A stretch of 64,000 nt of DNA from Ceratopteris richardii (Eukaryota > Streptophyta > Polypodiopsida > Polypodiales > Pteridaceae): contig CM035415.1 in assembly GCA_020310875.1 (NCBI GenBank), forward strand, positions 195,052,432 to 195,116,431. The letters are read 5' to 3'. Numbering within the stretch: the stretch's first letter is position 1; each line of letters opens with the position of its first letter. This document shows positions 32,548 to 43,519 of this stretch, one piece after another. The notes under the pieces are model-generated. The model made no database searches. It was not told where the DNA came from and saw nothing but the letters and a program-made list of their open reading frames with translations. The translations under genes and the position numbers were made by a program.

Positions 32548-33157
32548 TGTAGCTCAAGCGTAAGCACCACCTCCTTTACTTGTCAATCCGCGGAGACGTG
32601 AGGACCGGTATGAAGACCACGAGCATGTGAAGGCACAAGTGTGTGAGAGAAAGCACATGCAAGCATGCACACACATACACACACACGCACACACGGTAAG
32701 ATCAAAGAGAGGAACAATGGAAGGACTTTGATTACAAAAGAAATCTATTACAAAGCTGAAATCTACAAGAAGCTAGCCCAAAAATGAGCTCTCTAGCTCT
32801 TTTTATAGGTTTTTAACTAGTTTTGGCCCTGTCCAGACCTAGTGTCCGGCCTAGTTAAAAATTAGGTTCCAGGGTTTATTTGAGGGCTCAAACGAAGTCT
32901 AAAAATTATGAAAATTGGTACGATGGTACTTCTAATGCTCCTCAAGCTCGAGGACTCCTCGGCTTGCACAAAATGGAGCTACAAAAATAGAAAATGGTAT
33001 TTACAATGGTTTTAGTGATGGAAATCACTAGTTTTGTAGGGCATTCTTCTGAAGAGTTGACATGTACTTCATGGAGCTCCCTACTTGCTCCTTCTTCTTG
33101 TGTGTGTCCACCTTTCTGATGTGCTTTCATGCTTGTGCTTGACCTTGAGTTCCAACA
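32548..33157 (-). repeat. Element C 5' LTR (610 bp)
   Basis: Near-identical partner of 27718-28327. Palindrome CGAGGACTCCTCG at 32949-32961. Confidence 0.96.
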
Positions 33158-33162
33158 GAGTG

Positions 33163-36100
33163 GAACGAAGAATGCGAGACTTCCTTCAACGAGCTGAAAA
33201 GACGTTTGTGCACAGCACCAATATTGACTACTCCGGATTGGAGCAAACCCTTTCATGTCCATGTAGATGCCTCCAATCATGCAATAGGATGTGTGCTAGC
33301 ACAACCCACAGGTGAAGGAAACCTAGATTTGCCGATAGCATATGCTAGTAGGCAATTAAATGCAGCTGAACGAAATTATACCACAACGGAGAGAGAAGGT
33401 TTAGGTATGGTATATGCTGTGAAGAAGTTTAGACACTATCTATTGGCCAATAAGTTCAAGTTTTTCACTGATCATCAAGCTTTACTATATTTGGTCAATA
33501 AACCTTGCAATACAGGCCGCTTAGTAAGATGGTTCCTCTTACTAATGGAATACGACTTTGAAGTTGTTGTCAGGAAAGGTAGAACCCATCTTAGGGCAGA
33601 CCATCTTTCTCGCATCACTTCAGGAGAGCCACCGCAAGGAGTGTCTGATGAATTGCCCGATGCTTATCAGTTTAATTTAGAAGTTGTTCCTAAATGGGCA
33701 AATAAGTTGGTACCAGTCCTAACCTTTGGGCCTACAAATAAAAATGTGAAGACAAGCAAAGAAGAAATTGTAAAATCACAAAAGTATCAAATATTGGCCG
33801 GAAGTATGTACAAGCAAGATACCAAGGGCGTATTAGCTTGTTGTGTTGAGGACGACGAACATACTAGTTGGATGCAACAAGCCCATGAGGGATTGCTAGG
33901 AAACCACTACTCTAAACAACGAACATTGCAGAATCTAAAACATTTAGGAGTGTATTGGCCTAGCATGGACAAAGAAATACAGGAGTGGATCCAGAATTGT
34001 CCAGTGTGCCAGAAGAGACCCCCAGTGGAGCATGCCACTCTTTATCATGTGTCATTAATCCCAGATTGGAGTGCTCCATTGGTTGAGTTCATGAGATCGG
34101 GAACATTACCCAATCAGGCTAGTCTTGCAAGAAAACGGAGCATGGAGCAAGAGGCTCAAGACTATGCCTTAGTAGGAGACAACCTATATCGAAGAGGCAA
34201 GGATGGCTACCTAAGACTGTGCGTTCATGAATCAGACTATTTGAAAGTCTTAGAAACTGCACACAGCGGTGCTGCAGGTGGACACTTTGGGCCTGACAGA
34301 GTAATTAAGACCGTTCTATTTTCAGGACTTTGGTGGCCCACTCTTCATATGGATGCACATACTTATGTGAAGAAATGTGACACATGCCAACGTGCCCAAT
34401 ATCCGATAAGAAAAGACGAGATGCCTTTAAGGCCAATGATGGGAGGACGTGCATTTTCAAAATGGGGTATAGACTTTGTTGGTCCTATTAACCCCCCAGC
34501 TAGAAACTCCCATGCAGATTACATTATTGTAGCCACAGATTACCTTACAAAGTGGGTGGAAGTAAAAGCCACGACAAAGAATGATGCTCAAACGACGGCT
34601 AAGTTCTTATTCAAAAATGTGTTCACTAGATATGGGTTACCAATAGAGTTGGTTAGTGATAGAGGTACAAACTTCTTGAATGAGGTCATTGAAAATCTCC
34701 TTCAAGAATTCATGGTGATACATAAGAAGTCTGCCCCCTATCACCCACAAGCTAACGGACAAGCCGAGAGCACGAATAAGATCCTATGTAACGTATTGAC
34801 GAAACTTGTAAATAATAAACGCTCTGATTGGGACAAACAACTTCATCATGCTGTTTGGGCATACCGAGTTGCCTACAAAACGGTACTCAATGCTACCCCA
34901 TTTCAGATGGTCTTTGGACAGAATGTCGTGCTACCATTGGACTTCCTAATTCCAACCTTGAAAGTAGCACAAGAGCATGAGTGGAATGGACATGAGTTGT
35001 CTTCCAGGATCTTTGATCTAGAACGCTTAGGTGAGACAAGGCTACGGGCAGCAGCAGGCATTTATGCTGCAAAGAAAAGGCAAAAGGCATACTTTGATGC
35101 CCATGTAAAGGATAAAGGATTGAAGGAAGGGGATCTAGTGCTGGTTTATACGCTAAAGCAACATGCCCGCAAATTGGAGAAACAAGGATATGGACCCATG
35201 ATCATTAATAGACTCTCCACTAGCGGTGCAGTTCAATTGGCCACTTTAGAAGGTGATGTCCTACCCAACTATATTAGTGGATGCCGAGTCAAGTTATATC
35301 AAGAACCTCTTACAGAGGAAATGCTCACGAGACTCAACACTGCTAAGAAGCGAAAAGAAGAGGAGTTAAGGGTTAGAGAAGAAGCACAAGCAGAGGCTAG
35401 AGAGCGCATCAGAAGAAATAAGTTACGGTGGCTAGGCCTAGATGTCAACACAAAAGCTCCAAAATATCACATGGACATGTGCCAAAAATCGGGCATATCT
35501 ACTTCTCAAATAATTGATCGACGGCCCTTTGTGACTATAGAGGTAGGACAAGGAAAGAGTGTAAAGACTGTGAGAGCATTAGTTGATTCAGGTGCAGCAA
35601 CTAGTGCAGTTCGACTTTCATACTGCCAAGACCTGCAATTGGACATCAAGCCCATAGAAGCCTATCTCATAGGGCTGGGAGGCGTGGAAACACCCTGTTT
35701 GGGCGAGGTGGAACTTCCCATCTACCTTCAAGATGTTCCAATAAAAGTCAAAATGCTAGTGTGTCATGATGAGGACCTCACAGAGCCACTTGTCTTGGGT
35801 CAAGATTGGATTTACGACCATGCTGTCAACTTGAACCTAAGAAGTCAACTTCTTCAAGTTTGGGTATATAATCAATGCATTACATTAGAATTGGAGAATC
35901 GCATGCCCACTGACACTGACACCACACACTCTCTTTGTCCCTCTAAGGCTAATCTTCTCGAACAAGATGTTGTAGATGTCAAAAGCTCTATGATCCAGAC
36001 AGACACAATCACGGAAGGACAGTCGCAAAGGCAAGATGAACCTTCTTCTTGTTTTTCGAAGAGTAAAGCATCCACAGTAGTTCAACCTCAGAAGCAAGCG

Positions 36101-36778
36101 AAACAGTGCAAGACAGCCAGTCTATCAAATAGACAAAGAACCTTCAAGAGGAAAGAAGTGTTGGGCATGACACAGATCTGGGTAAAGAAAGGAGTACAAC
36201 CATCGATGTTGCCTCAAAAACTCCCACCCAACCAGATCGACCATGACAACAGAAGGACCAAGCACCTACGACAGGTTCACGCACGAAGAATCCATCAAAT
36301 TTGGGTACCGAAGCTATCAGTGAAGGCCGACCACAGTCAGGTACAAATTTGGGTGCCTAAAAAATTAGCTAGAGCTCAACAAGGGCGATTACAGATGTGG
36401 GTACCCAAGAAGCTCTTACACATACAAAGACCTATGCTCCCCACCATGCGAAAGGCCTCAACAAAGAAGCCAAGGAAAGCAAAGGGTAAGAACAGAGCAC
36501 AAAGACCAAAAGAAGCTAAACTCAACCCTTCTACAAAAAAAGGTAGGCACTCACCCAGGATATGGGTTTGGAAGCCAAAAGCACAAGCAACATCCACAGA
36601 ACCAAGGGGCCAACCACACTGGATACCAAAGTTTGGACAGCATCCAAAGAAGAACTGGCCTGAGGTGATCTCTACAGGGCCAAATACTATTCGGAAATGG
36701 GTTCCCATTAGGAGGATTACATCATTTCGAGATCCAATCGACACCTCCAAACAAAGAATGCATCAACTATGCGAGTAA
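33163..36778 (+). CDS. pol: Element A pol, second part: RNase H, tandem H2C2, integrase, protease 2, WVPK tail
   Basis: Continues A's frame in phase after element C; the TTG at 33206 is not a real start. RNase H at about 33230-33600 (VHVDASNHAIGCVL, ERNYTTTEREGLGMVYA, FFTDHQALL). A first H2C2 module lies at about 33880-34010 (AHEGLLGNH...CPVCQK) and a second at about 34259-34392 (AHSGAAGGHFGPDR...CDTCQR). The integrase core at about 34456-34800 has GIDFVGPI, SDRGTNF and NGQAESTNK, so D, D and E are present. A GPY/F-like module follows at about 35100-35300 (GYGPMIINRLS). The second retropepsin and the WVPK tail are described separately. No stop to 36778; probably functional apart from the C insertion. 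Confidence 0.93.
35480..35870 (+). other. Element A second retropepsin domain (post-integrase)
   Basis: Within A's pol ORF. VRALVDSGAATSAVRLSYCQ (Asp codon near 35586) gives a full DSG-A-A active-site motif, followed by YLIGLGGVETPCLGEVELPI and the second block EPLVLGQDWIYDH, as in retropepsins. Conserved in D (45704-46255, DSGAATSAIRW) and degenerate in C. Canonical Ty3/Gypsy order has one protease before RT, so this is an additional domain. It could be a second peptidase, or a clan AA domain used for binding. Confidence 0.85.
36160..36778 (+). other. Element A WVPK-repeat tail
   Basis: Within A's pol ORF. A basic, low-complexity C-terminus with recurring motifs: TQIWVKKG, HQIWVPKL, VQIWVPKK, LQMWVPKK, RIWVWKPK, HWIPKF and KWVPIRR. 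The same series ends D's pol (44858-45697) and C's ORF. Spacing is irregular (about 13-45 residues). Possibly nucleic-acid or protein binding. I know of no named domain. Confidence 0.8.
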
Positions 36779-37729
36779 CATCAAAAGCCTCGACGTGCAG
36801 CAACCATGTGCCTTTGGCATAACCTTGTCTTTTGCACCATTCAGGTCATGCATCTCCAAAGTATGCATCAATATAGGGCCACCTTACATGGCCGTGCATA
36901 GACACAATTGAAAAATCCCAGGCACATGAGACACAAATTTTCACATGTAAAATATTTTATTGATACTAACCTCTTTCTTCTTGTTGCATGCCATTGGGTG
37001 CAAAAAAAAAAAAAAAAAAGAAGACTATGTGCTTGAAAATGCTCATCAGCGAACTTCCAGCAAGGACATCCCTCAACAAAAAGGACAAGCCGACGGTCAA
37101 ACACCATAAGGGAACCACAACACGAAGAGATGAAGATCAACGGACCCTTCACCATGGTAAGACGTGTATGCTTCAACAACACTATAACCATGATAGATTA
37201 GGAAACCTCTTCGTCAGCATACCCTTGAGCACTTAGCTCAAGACCCAATCTCTTGCACCATACTTCTTGCCATGCATCTTCCAAGTACGCATATGTAGGG
37301 CCACATTACAAGGCCATGCACAAGGCACATATTTTGTTCAACCCATGCACTAATGCACTTACCCACCATTCATTATGGGTTACAAGTACTTGGCACAAAA
37401 ACTATGAAAAGCCATCTTGGGAAGAACCAGACGACATCAAGATGACAACAACAGGAGCAAGGAAGCCATCCACCACCGAGAGTTGCTCACAATCAACATT
37501 GACCACCTCCTTCGAGCAGCTAGCAGTTTTGGAAAACTCACAAATGCACCATCCAGATGGAATACAAGGCAGAAGTACGTACAAAGCGACTACAAACTGC
37601 AAGAGATAACAGTGGCAAAGTGAAGAACCAGACAAACGACCAGGATACATTGAGAAGAGGGATCGCCCCTGTTGGACGCAACGGACACTACCTCTCAACG
37701 TACTACATGGAACGACCACTACAACAAGG
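36779..37729 (+). other. Element A 3' noncoding region with duplicated module
   Basis: About 950 bp with no convincing ORF. The module TTGCACCAT...ATGCAT...CCAAAGTATGCAT...TAGGGCCAC...GGCC(A/G)TGCA occurs near 36832-36915 and again near 37252-37330, about 420 bp apart. An 18-19 nt A run lies at 37003-37020. The end (ACTACATGGAACGACCACTAC) is nearly identical in C. Confidence 0.7.
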
Positions 37730-37765
37730 GTCTGTCAGGGACGATAGACTCAAGAGGGGGGGGAG
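37730..37765 (+). promoter_or_regulatory. Element A pre-PPT hairpin and PPT
   Basis: GTCTGTC (37730-37736) pairs with GATAGAC (37743-37749) with one G-U wobble, loop AGGGAC. PPT AAGAGGGGGGGGAG at 37752-37765 abuts the LTR. Confidence 0.9.
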
Positions 37766-38395
37766 TGTTGTTGAAGCTCAAGGTCAAGGACAAAGCATGG
37801 AAGTGCATCAAGGAAGTGGACACACAAGAAGAAGGAGCAAGTAGGGAGCTCCAAGAAGCACTTGTCAAATTTTCAGAAGAAATCCCTACAAAAATAGTGA
37901 TTTTTATCACTAAAAACCATTGTAAATACCATTTTCCATTTTTGTAACTCCATTTTGTTCAAGCCGAGGAGTCCTCGAGCTTGAGGAGTATTAGATCTAC
38001 CATCCTACCAATTTTCATAATTTTTAGACTCCGTTTGAGCCCCCAAATAAGCCCGGGAACCTATTTTTTAACTAGGCCAGACACTAGGTCTGGACAGGGC
38101 CAAAACCACTCAAAAACTATAAAAAGGGCTGGAGAGCTCATTTTTGAGGTTGGCTTGTGGTAGATTTCAGCTTTGTAAGAGAGCTCTTGTATAATTGAAT
38201 ATCTTCCATTGTTCCACTCCTTGCTCTTACTTTGTGCGCGTGTGTGTGTATGTGTGTGCATGCTTGTGTGCTTTCACTCACGCACTTGTGCCATCACTTG
38301 CTCACGGTCTTCATACCGGTCCTCACGTCTCCACGGATTGACATTTATGAGGTGTATCTCCTCATGTTGGTACTCACCATTGTGCTAGAGTGACA
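37766..38395 (+). repeat. Element A 3' LTR (630 bp)
   Basis: Starts TGTTGTTGAAGC; it has one extra GTT compared with the 5' LTR. Ends GAGTGACA, followed by CCAGG. Palindrome CGAGGAGTCCTCG at 37965-37977, TATA at 38119. Confidence 0.95.
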
Positions 38396-39364
38396 CCAGG
38401 TCTGCCTCGAGCTTCTCCCAATCGATTGGTTGCAGTTCATCTGATGGCGGGAGTCCATAATGCGTGGAATATACCATCTGTTCACAGGCAAATAATTGCA
38501 ATAAATGGGTGGGCCTACTGATGAACACTTCTGAATGGTATTCCCAGAAACCAGTTGTGAACATCTCTTCGAACGTTTGCTTGTAGCATGCCGCTAAGTA
38601 TTTGATTCTGCAATGCCAGGCATAACACACCCGTAGCAATGACGTTGTACTCATGTCATATGCAAGATCCAAATTGCCATGCTCGAAGCGCGGGGTATTA
38701 ACATGAGGTGCCTTGACACGCCGGAAGACTTTAAAAACCATTTGCATCATGTCAAATATTTTGACAGTCATGTGCGTTGCGATATCATCCATACGTTTCA
38801 AGCGAGGGAGCCAGTGACGAATCGTGGCCATCATATATCCCACTGTTGGTAGTTCGATGGGTGGCTTGAAATATGGATAATTCAACCAATCCTGGCATTG
38901 CTTGTTGTTCTGTACTTTAATAGCAAATGCTGTCCAGGAGCGATGACGAGGCACTGGTCCCCAACATGGGTTGTACTTTAAGTGCAATGGTGCCTTTACC
39001 CATGTACTCATCATCTCAGGATACTCTTGTAAAAGATCTTTACGCCAATTGGGTTGATGGATTTCTCCGCGCTGCGCATCCGGTGGCAAATCGTCAGGCT
39101 CGAACTGAGTAGCATGAGATGGTTTCTTGCCTATTTCTTTCTCTATGGCCAACTGATATTCGGCCATTAACATGAAGTATGGTTTGTATTGGAGCTTGTG
39201 CCCAGATATGTATCTTCGAGGGGCCAAATGAGCGAAGTAGGGCGATTGTAAAATTCTTTCCTCAATCATTGCCATTGTGTCCAGCTGCGCCTCTACTCGT
39301 GCTGAGTGGGTGGTTCCAAGCTCTTTAATGGTCTTCATCCATGCCGGGGTTGGAAGTTCATAAG
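38396..39364 (-). pseudogene. Element D remnant: last accessory domain fused to PBS, cut by A
   Basis: About 320 codons homologous to 40148-41119 and to H. The N-terminal TYELPTPAWM begins immediately after the 18-nt PBS (39382-39365), so leader, gag, pol and most of the accessory ORF are missing. The 3' end is interrupted by element A after the EADL codons and resumes at 19990. An open frame that seems to start in the PBS (TTG) is an accident of the fusion. Unknown function. Confidence 0.82.
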
Positions 39365-39382
39365 TCCCCGGCAATGGCGCCA
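39365..39382 (-). promoter_or_regulatory. Element D internal PBS (tRNA-Asp)
   Basis: Reads TGGCGCCATTGCCGGGGA on the minus strand, one mismatch to the tRNA-Asp complement. Accessory-ORF sequence starts directly at the next base. Confidence 0.9.
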
Positions 39383-39389
39383 AATTTGG

Positions 39390-40037
39390 TGTTGCTCTAG
39401 CACAATGGTGAGAACCACGTTAAGAAGATCCACCTCCTTAATGTCAATCCGTGGAAGAGATAGGAGTGATATGACGATCGTGAACGTGAGATGAAGTGAG
39501 AGTGAAGGTGAGAAGCATAGAAATGCACACACACATACACACACACTACGGAGAGACAAGCAAGACACAATGGAAGGTGAGAAATTAACTCTATTACTCA
39601 AGAACACTCTTACAGGCTCAAAATAGCTCTAAGCTCTTCTCTACTCACATAAGCTAACCTCAAAAATGAGCTCTCTAGCTCTTTTTATAGTTTCTAGACT
39701 AGTTTTGACCGGTTCACATTTAGTGACCGACATAGTTAAAAAAAAGGTCCTATGTGCTATTTGAAGGGGTAAACGGTGTCTAAAAATAACCAAAATTGAT
39801 ACGCTCATTCTACCTAAGCTCCTCAAGCTTGAGGACTCCTCGGCTTGCACAAAATGGAGCTAGAAATTAAGAAAAGGGTTTTTCTATGTTACAAATGTTA
39901 CAATAGTGATAAAAATCACTCTTGGAGGTTTTTGAAAAGTATTTTAAAACATAATTCTTTGAAAAAAGGATTCGACTGACTCCCTGCTCCGTGGTTACAT
40001 GATTCCGTGTCTTCTATGCCTCTGGCTGCTTCCAACA
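39390..40037 (-). repeat. Element D internal LTR (648 bp)
   Basis: TGTTGGAAGC (40037) to GAGCAACA (39390) on the minus strand. It has a PPT on its upstream side and a PBS on its downstream side, so it serves as 3' LTR of the full unit and 5' LTR of the remnant. The most diverged of the three copies. Confidence 0.92.
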
Positions 40038-40073
40038 CCCCCCTCCCTCTTGCTTCTGTCGTCCTTGACAGAA
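40038..40073 (-). promoter_or_regulatory. Element D internal PPT and pre-PPT hairpin
   Basis: Minus-strand PPT AGAGGGAGGGGGG (40050-40038). Hairpin TTCTGTC/GACAGAA (40054-40060 with 40067-40073). Confidence 0.88.
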
Positions 40074-40147
40074 CCTTGTTGTGTGGTTTGTCGGATGTAA
40101 TTTTGGAGTAGTTCCTGAGCGAGGGTGTGTTCTGATATTCGAATGCC

Positions 40148-41119
40148 TCAGGCCAAATCTGCCTCGAGTTTCTCCCAATCAATTGGTTGCGGTTCATCGG
40201 GTGGTGGGAGCCGATAATGTGTGGAATATACCATCTGTTGACAGGCGAATAAGTGTAAGAGGTGGGTGGGCCTGCTGATGAACACTTCGGAATGGTATTC
40301 CCAAAAACCGGTTGTGAACATCTCTTCGAAAGTCTGCTTGTAGCACGCCGGTAAATATTTAATTCTGCAATGCCAAGCATAACACACCCGTAGCGATGGC
40401 GTTGTACTCATATCATATGCAAGATCTAAATTGCCATGCTCGAAACCCGGGGTGTTTACATGAGGTGCCTTTATACGACGGAAGACTTTAAAAACCATTT
40501 GCATCAAGATTTTGACCGTCATGTGCGCTGCTATATCTTCCATGTGTTTCAAGCGAGGGAGCCAGTGACGAATTGTAGCCATCATGTATCCCACTATCGG
40601 TAGTTCTATGGGTGGCTTGAAATATGGGTAATTTAACCAATCTTGGCATTGCTTGTTGTTCTGTACTTTAATAGCAAATGTTGTCCAGGAGCGGCGACGT
40701 GGCACTGGTCCCCAACATGGGTTGTATTTCAAATGTAGTGGTGCCTTTGCCCAAGTGCTCATCATCTCACGATATTCTTGTAAAAGGTCTTTACGCCACT
40801 CTGGTTGATAAATCTCGCCTTGCTGCACATCCAGTGGCAAATCATCAGGCTCAAATTGAGTAGCGTGAGACGATTTCTTGCCTGTTTCTTTCTCTATGGC
40901 CAACTGATACTCGGCCATTAGCATAAAGTATGGTTTGTACTCTAACTCATGCCCTGATATATATCTGCGAGGGGCCAAATGAGCAAAGTAGGGCGACTGT
41001 AAAATTCGTTCCTCAATCATTGCCATTGCATGCAGCTGCGCCTCTACTCGTGCTGAGTGGGTGGTTCCAAGCTCTTCCACTATATTCATCCATGCGGGGG
41101 TTGGAAGTTCATAAGTCAT
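40148..41119 (-). pseudogene. Element D accessory ORF, segment 4 (TYELPTPAW domain)
   Basis: Minus-strand segment of about 323 codons, homologous to H's ORF. Shared blocks: ERILQSPYFAHLAPRRYIS, RSWTTFAIKVQNNKQCQDW, TTGFWEYHSEVFISRPTH, QPIDWEKLEADLA. It ends at TGA where the remnant copy has CGA, a C-to-T change. It follows segment 3 in the same frame across TGA and TAG stops. Globular, Trp/Tyr/His-rich, no transmembrane segment seen; unknown function. Confidence 0.78.
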
Positions 41120-41269
41120 CTAGCCTTCAGCCGTGACTCGTCCGCCTGGGATGGGTTGTGGTTTGTAGGCTTCTTCAAATGTTTCCTCCACCGGGATGGT
41201 TACATTTTCTTCATCTGCTGGGAGCTCTGGTGGGGAATCTGGTCGGGGTGGTGCTTCATAAACTGCGAT

Positions 41270-42097
41270 TCATGATTCAAGATTTGATACTTGGGCCCAT
41301 AATGCATTGAGTTCCTCTAAAATGTCAGGAGAAGGGTCCATAGGAGCTGGTAATCCTTGTGGTACTGGTGCTCGTAGCTGCAGTAGTTTATGATCATCTT
41401 TTAGCTTTTGATAGGCCTCGTTCATGTGATCGTATTCATCGAGAAGTCTAACATGATCCTCTAGCAGCATCTTCATTGATTCTGAGGGAACGGCTTTGAA
41501 CCTACTAGGGCTTAACGGTTGATCTGGATGATCAAAAGGAGCTTCTAAATTTTCTCTGTTCTGCTCTTGTAGCCGCTGGTTCTCTTCCTTTGCTGCTCCT
41601 AGATGTCTTCTGAGTAAGCCCATGTTCCATGTAAGCGTCGCATTGCGAACTGTCTGGGCCCTTAATAAATTGTCAAGATCAGCAGTGGCCTCTTTGACTT
41701 TCTCTTCACTTTCTAATTCCAGCTTCTGGTATGCCTCTCGTAATTCTTGGTACCGAGTATTCAATGAGGCATTCGCAATCGACAATGATTTAAGCTGCGA
41801 CTGTAATTGATTCGTCGTGTTCTGCAGCGTCTGGTAGTTGTTTCCTAGAGATGTGAACTCCTTTCGTACTTGAGTCATGCAAGCGAACATCTGTCGAAAT
41901 GCGGTATCTACAGTGGGAGATAATGATAATATTACAAATGTTCCAAGTAAAGATGCAGTGGATGTAGATGCAATGGGAATGGGGAATGGGGGTGGGAGAG
42001 TGGATGCGGTGGTGATTGTGGAAAATTGTGATGTGCCTAAATATGGGTGTGCCGTGAATGAAGTGAGTGGTGGTGCGGTGGGCGTTGAGATATCCAT
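41270..42097 (-). pseudogene. Element D accessory ORF, segment 3 (coiled coil)
   Basis: About 275 codons. A Thr/Pro/Ala-rich start, then a long heptad-like helical stretch (RYQELREAYQKLELESEEKV, LLRRHLGAAKEENQRLQEQN, MNEAYQKLKDDHKLLQL). Similar in position and character to the coiled coil of E's accessory ORF at 17662-18500. Ends in TGA; the frame continues through an acidic linker to segment 4. Probably an oligomerisation region. Confidence 0.72.
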
Positions 42098-42208
42098 GTC
42101 ACTGGACGTGTCAAGTGCGGTGACTGTGAATAATGGTGTGATTGTGGGTGCTTGTGATGGTGTAAATACTGGATTTACAAATGTTGAAGAGTAATTTACA
42201 GGGGGGTT

Positions 42209-43507
42209 TTATTGTACTCCTCGGGGGAAAGGGGGAAACAGAAATACGGTAGGTTGGGGGGGTGAGACAGGGGAAAAAGTTAATGGGGGTAGATATGGGA
42301 AAAGGTGTCGTGGAGGTGTGGGGAAGGATGGGAAAGATGGAGGGGGAAAGGGAGTAGATGGTAAGGTGGGTGTCTGAAGGGGGAAACCCCGTTGAATGGG
42401 TGTGGGCATGGGGATGGAAATGGATGCGACAAAGGCTTCTGCTCTGACGTTGTCGAAAGATGTGGCTGGTCTAGGAGATAGTGGATGAATGGGAGAGACA
42501 GGAGGTGAAGGAGGAGTAGTTGGGGTGGCAGGTACTTCGATTACCGTGGTGGTCTGTACATTAGTGGGGTGGGGTGGGGAGTCGATGAGGATAGCTTCTT
42601 CGATCGCAGGTCTTTCAGGAATCAGGCGTGCTTCTCGGGCCTGCTGGGATGACTGAGCACCTATCGGCACTCGAATATATTCACCAGGTTTAGATAATAA
42701 GCGAACTCTGCGAGGGTCATACTGCGGTAACAGTTTGCTCTGCAAATACCTTAAGGCTTCGGTAGGTCTGACTGATTTGACAAGCTCTCTGAAACCACTG
42801 ATATATACTTCTTCAAATTCGCCCGAGACAAGCTCTTGTTCTATGAGGGTTTGGCTCTCTTCATTAGTTAGCTTCTTACGCGCCCAAACCTTTTCGATAG
42901 TACGGTATAACTTTTTAATGGCCAGTGTATAAGCTGCAGCTTCAAATGTCTCATCCTCGTGTGTACTTGTATCACCGTGGGTGTCCGTTTGTTGTCCTTG
43001 TTCATCCGGTTGTACATATTCTTGGGAGTCATGTGTGCCCTGGCTGGCTTCATCGTCGCCTTCATCTTCATCGGTTTCTGTTCTTTCTTCTTCTGAGCTC
43101 GACACTACTTGTCCATGTGGCTGATCTCGGGGTGTGGTCGGGTAACTTGGACGTTCATATTCTTGAGAAAACATCTGTCCTTCTGAGAACTGAAATTCAC
43201 TAGAAAACACATCGTGCATCTCGAAATCAAATGTCGTGTTTATTGTTTCTGCTTCCATATTGGGTATCGGAAAAGAAAAGGCTTCTGCACCAATAGTGGT
43301 GGGAACTTCTGCTATCGTGGTGGTGGGTTCTGGGGTTGTGGCTGCTTGAGGAGCAACCGTACTGGTAGTGGTCTCTATTGTGACTGGTCGGGAGAACCGT
43401 ATGCGAATAGGTTGCACAAGGTTAGCGGCTTCTGTCGGCAATTGTTCAGGTGATGGTTGAGGTGACGGTGATTCTGGGACTTGAAGGCACGGGATAGTAC
43501 CTCTCAT
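42209..43507 (-). pseudogene. Element D accessory ORF, segment 2 (Pro/Ser/Thr/Glu-rich)
   Basis: About 432 codons, low complexity: Pro/Thr/Ser-rich at both ends with an acidic middle (EEERTETDEDEGDDEASQGT) and a short helical island (AAAYTLAIKKLYRTIEKVWA and EEVYISGFRELVKSVRP). Likely a disordered linker between the N-terminal helical domain and the coiled coil. Separated from segment 1 by two TGA codons and from segment 3 by one TAA, all in the same frame. Confidence 0.7.
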
Positions 43508-43519
43508 TCATTTTCCTGC

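Larger units (their letters stand above)
27718..33157 (-). mobile_element. Element C: short non-autonomous LTR element inside A's pol
   Basis: Two 610-bp LTRs differing at about two bases, and perfect target duplication GAGTG (27713-27717 and 33158-33162), so a recent insertion. The minus-strand internal region of 4.2 kb holds PBS, donor-like site, palindrome array, leader block, one 551-codon ORF, 3' noncoding modules, hairpin and PPT. There is no gag, RT or integrase. Its 3' noncoding region, hairpin and leader block match A, so an A-like element is the likely helper. Confidence 0.95.
19991..38395 (+). mobile_element. Element A: young, nearly complete Ty3/Gypsy element (18.4 kb with nested C)
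   Basis: LTRs of 627 and 630 bp differ at only about three bases plus one 3-bp indel. A perfect 5-bp target duplication CCAGG lies at 19986-19990 and 38396-38400. Order: 5' LTR, tRNA-Asp PBS, donor-like site, palindrome array, conserved block, a single gag-pol frame of about 3,100 codons, 3' noncoding, hairpin, PPT and 3' LTR. The frame has three TAG codons but no frameshift; element C splits it within RNase H. Without C it is about 12.96 kb. Confidence 0.95.

Noticed and set aside
33206..36778. A separate gene starting at TTG 33206
   Set aside because: The frame is continuous with upstream RT once C is removed; it is the second part of A's pol.
37003..37020. Poly-A run as the tail of a SINE or processed pseudogene
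   Set aside because: It lies inside A's 3' noncoding region, has a counterpart in C, and no target duplications or RNA-gene head flank it.
38385..39383. The longer frame starting in the PBS as a genuine gene start
   Set aside because: The first codons are PBS sequence fused by deletion, and the last are LTR sequence of element A.
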